Of a DNA stretch of 64,000 bases, positions 55,268 through 64,000 are shown piece by piece. The position numbers and the translations under genes were made by a program. Position 1 is the first letter of the stretch; each line of letters opens with the position of its first letter. The DNA comes from Corticium candelabrum (lineage: Eukaryota; Porifera; Homoscleromorpha; Homosclerophorida; Plakinidae), in assembly GCF_963422355.1 (NCBI RefSeq), contig NC_085089.1, positions 962,001 through 1,026,000 of the forward strand. Direction: 5' to 3'. The notes under the pieces were generated by a model. The model was given only the letters and a program-made list of their open reading frames with translations. It was not told the origin of the DNA and did not search any database.

Positions 55268-56662
55268 ATGGCTGGCCGCTTCTACGTACTGTCTGTATTT
55301 TGCTGTTTTGCTTTCTGCCAAACAGCAGTGTGGATGACGTTCTCTAGTGTGCCCAAATTTACCGAAAGCGTCTACAACGTAGGAAAAGGCGAAGTAAGAT
55401 ATTGTTAGCAAGTCTCCACAACAGCATTGGTGTATCCTTTCGTTGTACTAACTAGTCTTTGTCTGAAGGTGGACTTGCTGCTTAATTGGGGTTCTATAAT
55501 GTTTGTGCCTTCTGTTGTCATTAGCTCTTGGATTCTTACTACACGCAATGGTCTCAAGAGAACTGCAATATTAGGATTCTTGCTGACCTTTCTTGGTTCT
55601 CTTGTACGTCTCGTCCCAACATTTATTCCAGGAACTTTTAGAAAAAGTGCATATGGTCATGCTTGTCTGCATGTTGGTCAGATTTTCAATGCTATAGCTG
55701 GAGCCGCTTCAATGGGTGCTGCGAGTCGTCTGTCTGCAGACTGGTTTCCAGAGTCGCAGAGAACAAGAGTTACCGCTTCAGTTTATGCAGCCAGTAATCT
55801 GGCAGTCACTGTGACTGCAGTCATCGGACCAGCAATAGTCACTTCGGACGACAAGCTGCCAACTCTTCTCTACTGCCTTGCTGGTGTGTCCTTCGTACCA
55901 TTTGTGAGTTCATTTATTCATTTCCCATCATCTGCTGTCAAAATTTCACCTGCCACAGCAATAACCAATGCAAAAGCACCTACTGACGACTCTCTACCAC
56001 TCATTACTAATGATACAAGGAAAAAGCTACAAAAAGTGTCCTTTATCAAAGGGGTAATGAAAGTGTCCAGGAGCTACTCTGCAATGGCACTCTTCTTTGC
56101 TAGTGGAATAATGGGTGGCATGACTAACATCTACATGAGTGTCTTACCAACAGGCATGAATGCAGAAGGACAAGACGAAACGAAAGGTGATCTGCTGAAT
56201 TCAATGGGGACACTAGCAAGCATACTAGGAGGGATACTAATAGGATATATTGCAGATCGTTTCTTTCAACGTCACTTAAAAGATGTGCTGGTCACTATTA
56301 TATTTACGTCCTTTGTTTTCTTTTTTGGGTTGGTTTACACCATCTACCTTCGACCAGAGTTATTCTGGTTTCAGGTGGTTTGTTCGTTGGTTTCTGGATT
56401 TGCTCAGGGAGGCCGAGATGCTCTAACTGCCGAACTAGGAGCTGAACTGACATACCCTGCTGATGAAGGAACATCGGCTGGTATCTACACTCTCATTTAC
56501 AGTGTTGCAGCTTTGTTGCTAATTGTGGCTGCTCCTCTATTGTCAACTATATGGCTGGGAGTTGCTTTACTCGCTGGGCTCTTGTTAACACTAGGACTAG
56601 TTGTTACAATCAAAGAGCAGTATTGCAGGCGATCTGCAACAGATAATGAAACTATTAACTAA
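55268..56662 (+). CDS. SLC49-type major facilitator transporter, copy 2
   Basis: Exons 55268-55393 and 55469-56662, 439 residues, with the same structure as copy 1. Six residues differ, mostly conservative or surface-loop changes: Ser for Pro in LLNWGSIMF, Arg for His in TTRNGL, Ser-Ala-Val-Lys for Pro-Ala-Val-Glu in the central loop, Ser for Gly in FFASGIMGG, and Ser for Asn in LIYSVAAL. The frame is open throughout, so it appears functional. About 370 bp of upstream sequence were copied with it; beyond that the upstream region is new junction sequence, so expression may differ from copy 1. Confidence 0.87.
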
Positions 56663-57541
56663 ATTCAGTTATTTTATTCTATCTAATTCTTTACATGTGT
56701 AGCATTACATATATTTTCTATTTCTCTAAAATACAAAAATACAGTGTAATTTGATAGATATTGATGGAGTAAGTTGTAACTCAATAATGTCTACTCGTTT
56801 ATACACATGGATCTTATTAGTTTATTTTATCCTAGCCTCGCGTAGCCAGACCCTCTCCCGCGTACTCATCCTGTCTACCCACTAGTTTAATTAATACACA
56901 TCTAAAGGAAGTTGGTCATTGTGAGACATAAACAATTCTATCTCCGGTGTGTGGAGTATAAATATTCATTACATGTACTATACCTAAGGATTTATGTACA
57001 GTGGGGTGCAAAATTGAGTAGACTGTACAAAGAATGAATTTTACAAGATAATTTGCTCTAAAATTGGACACACTTGTGTCAAGACAAAAACATAAGATAT
57101 TAATAATTGTTTAGATTATTCAATTATTTTTAAAGATTGTAGAGAGCACAGTGGGCAGAGTAGCACAAAGGTGTGATTGCAGGAAGATGGAGAAATGTTG
57201 TACTTGCTGCCAAGGTGAGATTTAGAAAAATGGAATCGTATATCCTTGTGTAAGTCAAAACAAAGAATGGATGGCCTTGTGCAAAATTGGAACTCTCCAG
57301 CAATAAATGTCATGGACGATTTGGCTCTTTTTATCGACGATAACTGCAAGACTACAGGAAACCAACTGCAGGTGTCGTATGCCAACAACCAGTTGATATC
57401 AAACTCACGAAGTGTGGTACAATACCAACTGAACTGGAATACACAACAAACTACTACTACAGTGTTGTTCTCGACACTGTATGAAACATATGAAACTAGT
57501 TGATGTGTATTCCATATACAACTTCCACTGACACGCGACAT
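56663..57541. other. Spacer between SLC49 copy 2 and PSAT1
   Basis: Near-identical to 48,202-49,082, including the one-ended TAGCCTCGCGTAGCCAGAC remnant at about 56,832. No gene is seen. Confidence 0.6.
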
Positions 57542-57682
57542 CTAGTTCTTCTGCTGTCGATGTTGTACAGCAAATTCTTTCATGAATTTAGCGAGACACT
57601 GCACTTCCTCGACTGTAATCGCATTGTACATTGAAACACGTACACCTCCGACCGACCTGACAGCAAACAAGAGAACTAGCCT

Positions 57683-57749
<67 letters not shown>

Positions 57750-59121
57750 ATGTAAAACTTTGCACAAAGTGAACCACTGACTACATGTATGACACCTCAC
57801 ATACCTATGTCCCTTCAGAGAGATCATGTTCAGCTTTCCAGCTCCACTAAAAAAATTTTGTTCCACTTCAGCGTCACCTTCACGAGAGCCAATACGAAAG
57901 GTTGCATTCATTCTTGAACGATACGGTTTCTCCACTGTTGGGCTACAGTTCAGATCACGAGAATGATATAAGTACAACAGACACAACAACGAGACATTCT
58001 TACAAGTACACATCGTTGTACTCTTCCACAACAGAGTAAATCAATCCTGACTTTGCTTTACTGTTCATTTCCATCGCTACAGCAAAGCATAAAACACACG
58101 AAAAATGTTAGAACACAATACATGCTAACATGATGACTACAGAGTAAACATTAGGTTGCAGTCAAGTCACATGTTTCATAGTCTTGTTACGCTCACAGAG
58201 TCAGTCTTTTACATTACTAGCTCATCAATGCAAACTGACAAAGTACGTACTTGACTGTACTGCTTTATTAGTATCGTAACAACTCACGGTAGCTGATCTG
58301 TCTACAGTACAATAGAAGTTTCATTGCCAGTGCAATGTATGCTACTGTGTGCCAGTACAGTGGCTAACGTATCGACAGCAAGAGCAACACACTACAATAC
58401 AAGTGGACGATAAACGATGACAACAGTGGCAACCATCACATGCACTCAAACTGTTGTACATGGGTACATGGTTGACTCAGCTTGAGTGTAATAATTACAT
58501 GTCATGGGGTACATGCATCATCATACAGCAGGTCCTACGTACAGAATGTCACTGTGTATAAATGAGACATACACACCTTGAGGTCCTCCTAGCTGTTCAA
58601 TCCACTCAAAAACAAGTTTCATGATGTACACACTGTAGACCGGTGGCGTGTTGTACACGGAGCTGGCGTCCGCATTCACCTATCACGTAACGAACTGTCA
58701 GACATTCAAAGGATACAACAACTGAGAGTGACCCACTTTATAGTCCAATATAATTGGACACAGCGGATGTGCTTTACCAATCAAGTCTTCACGAGCTAAC
58801 AACACAACATCAAACAACTCAAACTTGCACACACAAAATGGTTCTGGCTACATTGAGATATTAATTTCGTACCAATCACTACTGTGACTCCAGCTGAACC
58901 AATGTTTTTCTGAGCTCCGGCAATTATGACTCCAAACTAAAACAATTACATGATTTGTGTTGTCGTGATGTATGAATATAGTGAAGTTGACACCTTGCTG
59001 ATGTCAATCTCTTTTGTGAGTATGTTTGAGGACATGTCACAGACTAGAGGAATGTCGCCCGTGTCGGGTATAAATGGAAACTCGATGCCTTCAATAGAAA
59101 CATCACGTCAGAGTTTGACAC

Positions 59122-59192
<71 letters not shown>

Positions 59193-60323
59193 GACAAAAA
59201 ATGGAAAAATGTCAAGCCCTCCACGTCATTCAACGTCGACCTTAAGGTAAGTTGCGCGGAGATAGGGCCTCCATGCGCTACTTGGAGGCTTAGGGCCACC
59301 ACTACAATCCACCTGGAGCTTAGTCGGAGTCACCCAGGTGCACTAACTATGTGCAGCTCTGGGACTGTACACCAAGGCCCACAAGTACCCGTCTGCTGCA
59401 TGATGTTACTTGCATGATGCCAAGCCAGCGGTCACGTCCACCCCAGTCAATGATCAGGTACTCATCTACACTCCTGAGTCGAGAAAAGCAATTCATTATT
59501 GTGTGTAAGTTTCTTCTTTAACGAAGCACTTCACTGGACCGTGCATATCTGACTCCGCCCTCGGCACTAAACATTACTGGTCACACATCAAGTTGGGAAG
59601 TTTGGCGTTATCTCAGAGCAAACTTGATAGCGGAGCATTATGCTAAGAATAGAAAACAAAAACGTACGAGGCAATTTCCAAATAACGTCCAGTAGATGTA
59701 GGTTTCGTTTTACCGCTTCTTGTAGACTTTTAAATTTGCCTAGGCAAAGTAAAATGTGCTTTCGCATCACTGACTCACCTTCAATCGACGGCAAAAAGTA
59801 CGCATACGGTGATGGTTCGACTGTAAAATAAAGGTACTTTGTGTCACGTGATTATGTGCGGTGTCACACATTTCCGTGTGTTTTTTTGCATCACGCAAGC
59901 CCTTTTGTACTGTAGTATGGCCTCCATTTGTAGAAAGAAACACAGAGGAAAGTGCAAAAAAACGAGCAATTGCAAGTCATTCAATACGATCATGTGGAGT
60001 CTACAACATATGAATGACTGAGTCGCTTATGAACTGTAACTTGTTCTCTTTCACTTTCAGAGTTGCCTGAAGCATCTAGATCCGTCTCTTGTGTGCTCTA
60101 GTGGTTGACCTCAGAAAGCAAGACCAAAACAATGTGCTGCACAACACAACAAGCGTTCGGTCCGCAGCCCAAGGCCTTAACGTACATTAATGTCTACTGC
60201 GTGTGCGTCAATCGGTGAAGTGTTTGAAACTGCAACCCTGCAAGATCCTGGATGTTTTCATTGTCCAAATGCACTCTCTAACCAATTGAGCTACAGCACC
60301 TCACACCCACACCCACACACAGA

Positions 60324-60397
<74 letters not shown>

Positions 60398-61197
60398 CAC
60401 ACAGACAGACAGACGGACAGACAGACAGACACACACACACACCACTCCTCACCATGTGCCGTCTCATTCGCACAATAGTACACGTATGACGCGCCAGGAG
60501 TCAGCTTCCACTCGCTCCTATCCGGAATCGCTGCCACACACAAAGCACCGTCATCACAACCAACTCCTCCGCATACCACGCATGCTCCCCTCACTAGTGA
60601 ACTTGTCTGGCTTTGGGAACACATAGTTGACACTCAAATATTTCTTCGCCTCGGTCGCTGCCTTATTCGACCAGTTTCCCGTGATGATGTAGTCAGCGAC
60701 GGGTTTCTCGCCTCGCAACAGATTCAATGGAACGGCAGAAAACTGTCCCGTCCCGCCTCCCTGCAGGAACATCACCTTGTAGTTATTCGGAATCGACCTG
60801 CAAGAATGCTCATCATTAGGCCATCAATAGAGCTCATCAGGCGCTCCATTCTCCAAGTGACAAACACAATTGCGCACACAGACGGTCAATTAGCGCGCGT
60901 TACGCCCCCTCTGCACGTGACCGGTAGCACTTACAGCAGTCGACGAAAAACGGACTCCGCCACTTTGTTCATCTCGGCGTAGTGCGTCGAACGGTGGCTC
61001 ATCTCTGCAATAAAAATTTTTGTCGACATAATAGCATTAGTAATGCATATCTAATGGTGTGCAGACTTGCCTAGCACGCTCAAGCCAGTTTGTTCGAAGC
61101 AGCACAGCTCGCGCTGAGCTCGTTCGAGCACGTCTAGTGGCAGTTTTGCAGGTCCTGGACCGAAGTTGATCGCTCGCTTGTCCGCGTAACCGTTCAT
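57542..61197 (-). CDS. PSAT1: Phosphoserine aminotransferase
   Basis: Eleven exons: 61197-61071, 61004-60935, 60797-60595, 60530-60453, 59088-58994, 58936-58873, 58795-58737, 58679-58577, 58076-58004, 57942-57805 and 57656-57542. They total 1,125 nt, 374 residues (human 370), all in phase. The enzyme converts 3-phosphohydroxypyruvate plus glutamate to phosphoserine in serine synthesis, using PLP, in the cytosol. Visible motifs: [55 protein letters not shown], and [10 protein letters not shown] with the PLP lysine at about residue 201. At the end are [16 protein letters not shown] and ASLYNA-like [13 protein letters not shown]. Intron 1 has a GC donor (CTAG|GCAAGT); other introns are GT-AG. 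Exons 5-11 lie in the duplicated segment and exons 1-4 are unique. Confidence 0.96.
57683..57749. repeat. (GT)n microsatellite in PSAT1 intron 10
   Basis: Pure GT run, twin of 49,223-49,302. Confidence 0.97.
59120..59191. repeat. (CAGA)n(CA)n microsatellite in PSAT1 intron 4
   Basis: CAGA block followed by CA block, just upstream (in gene sense) of exon 5. Confidence 0.97.
59527..60222 (-). mobile_element. Non-autonomous DNA-transposon-like repeat (copy C, about 696 bp)
   Basis: The most complete local copy. Inverted ends are CACTTCACTGG (59,527) and CGGTGAAGTG (ending 60,222), continuing inward as TTGACGCACACGCAG-type sequence. No long frame is seen. The target duplication could not be settled. 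The right end directly abuts the tRNA-like sequence. Confidence 0.8.
60224..60300 (-). repeat. tRNA-like sequence, copy 2
   Basis: GGTGCTGTAGCTCAATTGG with A box, twin of 54,665-54,743. The 3' half differs (GGGTTGCAGTTTC). It sits between the CA array and the inverted-repeat element in PSAT1 intron 4. Confidence 0.4.
60302..60443. repeat. Compound (CA)n(CAGA)n microsatellite in PSAT1 intron 4
   Basis: CA repeat with interruptions and a CAGA/CGGA block, ending 10 bp from exon 4. The left duplicate ends within the equivalent of this array. Confidence 0.95.
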
Positions 61198-61510
61198 TGT
61201 TGCTCGACGACGCTTGCACCAGCACGCACTGCGACTCCCAACGGATGGGCTATGTCAAGCATGCGTGCAACACGTGGCTACGAAGCTACCCAACAGAATC
61301 GGGGGCGTCGCTGATTGGTCGAGACGATTTTGACACTAATTGTCGGAATGCAAACAATGGTAACACGTGACGAAAGAGTCACGCACGACAAGCTAAAATA
61401 GCTTGACTGACTAATCGCATTAGTAGATATTTTGCATTTTTCATAGTTTTCTATTTATACATCAATGATTCATACATGTAGTCTACATGTCTAACTGTAA
61501 CCTTTTACTA

Positions 61511-61606
61511 ACCTCGCCTCAGACGCACTGTTCTAGTTTTAGCTACTAACAGTTAGCCCTGGCAAACAGATCATCCGGGGTTGTAATCAACACTGCCAGG
61601 TCACCG
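61511..61606. mobile_element. Decayed relative of the TAGCCTCGCC hairpin element
   Basis: Left part CCTCGCCTCAGACGCACTG and right part atccggggttgtaatcaacactg mirror the arms of the elements at 46,435 and 54,897, with many changes. Confidence 0.6.
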
Positions 61607-61741
61607 TGCAGTGCTACGGCGGTATTATTGCAAAAAAGCTAGACTTCCATTACAGTTAGGTAATGCCTACTACAGGTCCGAGTAGTATTACTTACTAGTA
61701 GCTAACTTCCGGACCATTCATTACTAGATATGATAAGTTGG

Positions 61742-61949
61742 ACCATGTAACATATACGGGGTTTGTAAAGTAGATCCGGGGAATAAATAGATCAGTTCCA
61801 ATCGTCTTGACTATAAGAAAAATTTATCTTATTATAAAAATTTGAAAAATAAATGAATAATAAAATAATTTTTTTTGTAGTCAAGACGATTGGAACTGAT
61901 CTATTCATTCCCCGGATCTACTTTACAAACCCCGTATGTGTTACATGGT
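61742..61949. mobile_element. 208-bp foldback MITE
   Basis: Arms of about 74 bp, near-perfect (ACCATGTAACATATACGGGG and its near-complement at the right), around an AT-rich loop of about 56 bp. Target duplication not resolved. Confidence 0.85.
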
Positions 61950-62123
61950 TGTAAACGCGCACTTGCTCGCGTGCCCGTCAATCTCCCGAGTCGTTTAGAC
62001 ACTTGCTGTGTTCGTTGGTATTTTGTAGGCAATACAGTGTCATATTTTCACTACGTACCAGTCCATGAAGTACCGTTCCACGAGTTCCGCTTTCATATGG
62101 GCCCTCCGCGACAAGAAAGACTT

Positions 62124-62228
62124 GACCCAGTCTCTCTCCGCCCTCGTCATTCCCCGGATGGTCAATCCTGGCAAAAAAAGCTCCGCTGGACAATCAGGGA
62201 AATGACGAGGGCGGAGAGAGACTGGGTC
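62124..62228. repeat. 105-bp inverted repeat
   Basis: Perfect 28-bp arms beginning GACCCAGTCTCTCTCCGCCC with their complement ending at 62,228, around a loop of about 49 bp. Probably a small foldback element. Confidence 0.8.
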
Positions 62229-62970
62229 CTAGCAAAAATATAGCAGTCTTGCACTCTAATAGACTGATTGGTACGTCAAACAAAGCGAACATAGAGTTTT
62301 ACTGCTACTCGCGATGCCTGGCCTGCGCTGTAATTGGTCGGGGAATGCAAGGTCTAATACGGGAGCTTGATTTGTGTGTACGACTGAGCGTTGTCTCATG
62401 TTTTATCGATTTAGTCAGTTTTCTGGTCGTCTGAGTCAGGCAAATGCTGAAACGGCTTATTACCCTCAGGTGAGATGTCTACGTGAGTCGAAATAAGGAC
62501 ATAGGAAGTAATTCTACGTAGGCCAACACTGATGGCACAGACCGGTGCTATGGTGAAACGCCATCAAGTGTAAGGATTTATTCTAAGGAGAACGAGGATA
62601 TGTCATATGTCTATTGAGTTTTTCAAAGCGTAGATACGCGAAAATAAATACTTTGTGACGTCACAATCAGTTGCTACGAAACCATGACAGAACAGAAAAT
62701 TGATTAAAATTGTGTTTAGATATTGAACATCGGCTTTAAATTTAAAATTATTTGTTACCATATACAAAATTATTTACCATTTATTATAATAATTTTAATT
62801 GTTGGGATTGAGACAGAAAACGCAACAAAATACAAAATATTGTCTTTACTGTAGATCGGGCAAATGCCAACGTTTACTAGTGATTGTTAACTATAGTTGT
62901 TAATTTATTTCAATAATTAATGGGTCCAAAATACGTCAGTTTACCTTAGATTCAGGAGAGGGCAAATGAC

Positions 62971-63481
62971 ATGTCTGTAAGGGAGGGAGTGGCTCCAGAG
63001 TGTGTGAGACTTTGTTGGCATTTTATTCCTACGGATTTGATAATCTATGGGACATTGCTGGCATCTCGATTCTTAGCGATTTGGCAAAGTTCCTGTGGGA
63101 CTTCATTCGTGTTTTGATTCGTAGGGATTTGGTAAAGTTCCTGAAGTGAAGCCTTCGTCGTTGCCGTCGAGCACTAAGGTTGTGCCGAGTGGTGGTGGAT
63201 CGAGTGGAGGATTTGGCATCGTGAACAGAGTCAACAGAGTGCCCTTGTTTCAGAACTTGTTTCAGGTGTTGTCTGATCGATTTTGAATGATCACATGTGG
63301 GAGTGATTGCAGCATGTGTTGTGTATTGCAGCGAGGTGATGCTGCCATGCCCGTCCATCTGCGTGGCGGACGTCGAGATGTCGTGATCTACCAATCACTG
63401 ATGGTGCTGTCTGTGGTAGGAACGGTATTCACCTTTCAACAACTCTTCATGGCTGCACTGGGCAAAATGAAAAAGCTCTAG
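62971..63481 (+). CDS. Cytochrome c oxidase subunit 7A-like protein (COX7A/COX7A2L family)
   Basis: Exons 63125-63265 and 63332-63481 are clear; a two-codon first exon at 62971-62976 (ATGTCT|GTAAGG) is inferred and gives 98 residues. The C-terminal half reads NRVPLFQNLFQRGDAAMPVHL, then RGGRRDVVIYQSLMVLSVVGT and a single membrane span, as in human COX7A2L (KVPELQKFFQ..., VPVHLKRG, MLYRTTMALTVGGT). The protein should sit in the inner mitochondrial membrane with complex IV or respiratory supercomplexes. The Gly/Ser-rich N-terminal extension is closer to COX7A2L than to COX7A1/2. The start is the weak point: the acceptor and following 20 bp (ttcgtag|ggatttggtaaag) are imperfectly repeated 39 bp upstream. 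Confidence 0.82.
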
Positions 63482-64000
63482 GAAAACATAAGAAAGACAG
63501 TTGACTATCACGTTGTGGTCTTTATGCGATAGTTGATTTCAAATATTGTAATCTTTATGTATGTGTATTATCAAGCAGTTTCCATCCCATCTCTTGTCAC
63601 TGTATCCATGAGTATCTCATTGTCTCCATTTTGCTATGATGTTGTAGTACACATCGTAGGTCCATGATCTACTATGATACATAGGAGGTCCTTCTGTTGC
63701 TGCTGACAGACTGACTGGGCGTGGCTGTAACAGACTGATATTGTATCCTTTCTGCCACGTGATGAGATAGGAAGAGATACTATACAGGGTCTATCACACA
63801 CATGCACGTGTATACATAACAATGATACGACAATAGATGTGCATAATACACAACCATAAGGTCAAGAGAGAGTCATACACATACATGTTAACATCAGACC
63901 GGAACGAGATAGCTGCTCAGTCAACGCACGAGTATGGATCTGTGATTTTGTGTGAGTTTGCAAATAACAATGTATCTGATATATGCACATTTTAATGTCT
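63482..64000. other. Right edge, no gene seen
   Basis: 3' flank of the COX7A-like gene. Nothing recognisable beyond ordinary AT-rich sequence. Confidence 0.5.

Larger units (their letters stand above)
61198..62970. other. Intergenic region with three foldback elements
   Basis: Holds the PSAT1 promoter side (first few hundred bp), a decayed hairpin copy and two strong inverted repeats listed separately. No gene is seen. Confidence 0.6.

Noticed and set aside
60302-60443. Repeat array considered as CRISPR-like
   Set aside because: It is a simple CA/CAGA microsatellite without spacers, in a eukaryotic intron.

Overview
The window is nuclear DNA of an animal, most likely an early-branching one such as a sponge. 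Genes have GT-AG introns, often under 100 bp, on an AT-rich background full of CA and TA microsatellites and small inverted-repeat transposons. Animal-type genes (ZNF106, PPP1R37, CIMIP1/C20orf85, COX7A2L-like) sit beside genes that vertebrates and flies lack (a plant-like RRM-bearing RNA-dependent RNA polymerase, and kelch-ectodomain TKL-type receptor kinases). The sponge assignment is inference. No rRNA gene or CRISPR array was seen, and no convincing tRNA gene.

Layout. 1-1.2 kb: 3' end of a membrane-anchored M14 zinc carboxypeptidase (+). 2.3-4.4 kb: an amino-acid/auxin-permease-type transporter (-). 6.5-10.0 kb: RNA-dependent RNA polymerase (-). 10.4-12.2 kb: decayed partial copy of the carboxypeptidase 3' end, interrupted by a terminal-inverted-repeat element. 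12.4-20.9 kb: PPP1R37 (+, 11 exons), with a Kolobok-like transposon in one intron. 21.2-21.8 kb: CIMIP1 (+). 22.6-32.2 kb: ZNF106-like zinc-finger/WD40 protein (+, 17 exons). 33.2-43.3 kb: two tandem paralogous kelch/EGF/TM/kinase receptors (-), separated by an 890-bp foldback element. 46.4-60.3 kb: a recent tandem duplication carrying an SLC49-type MFS transporter and the 3' part of phosphoserine aminotransferase. The right copy completes the functional PSAT1 gene (57.5-61.2 kb, -). The left copy is a PSAT pseudogene that has since received a 2.3-kb element with about 0.6-kb terminal inverted repeats, a 9-bp target duplication and a captured RecQ-helicase fragment. 63.0-63.5 kb: small COX7A-family gene (+).

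The genes form no operon or obvious pathway. The links are structural: local duplications (carboxypeptidase, PPP1R37 exon, kinases, SLC49/PSAT) and mobile elements with short ends. Exon models for PPP1R37, CIMIP1, ZNF106, both kinases, RdRP, both SLC49 copies, PSAT1 and COX7A were joined by hand. Each closes to a whole number of codons with family-matching sequence across the joins.
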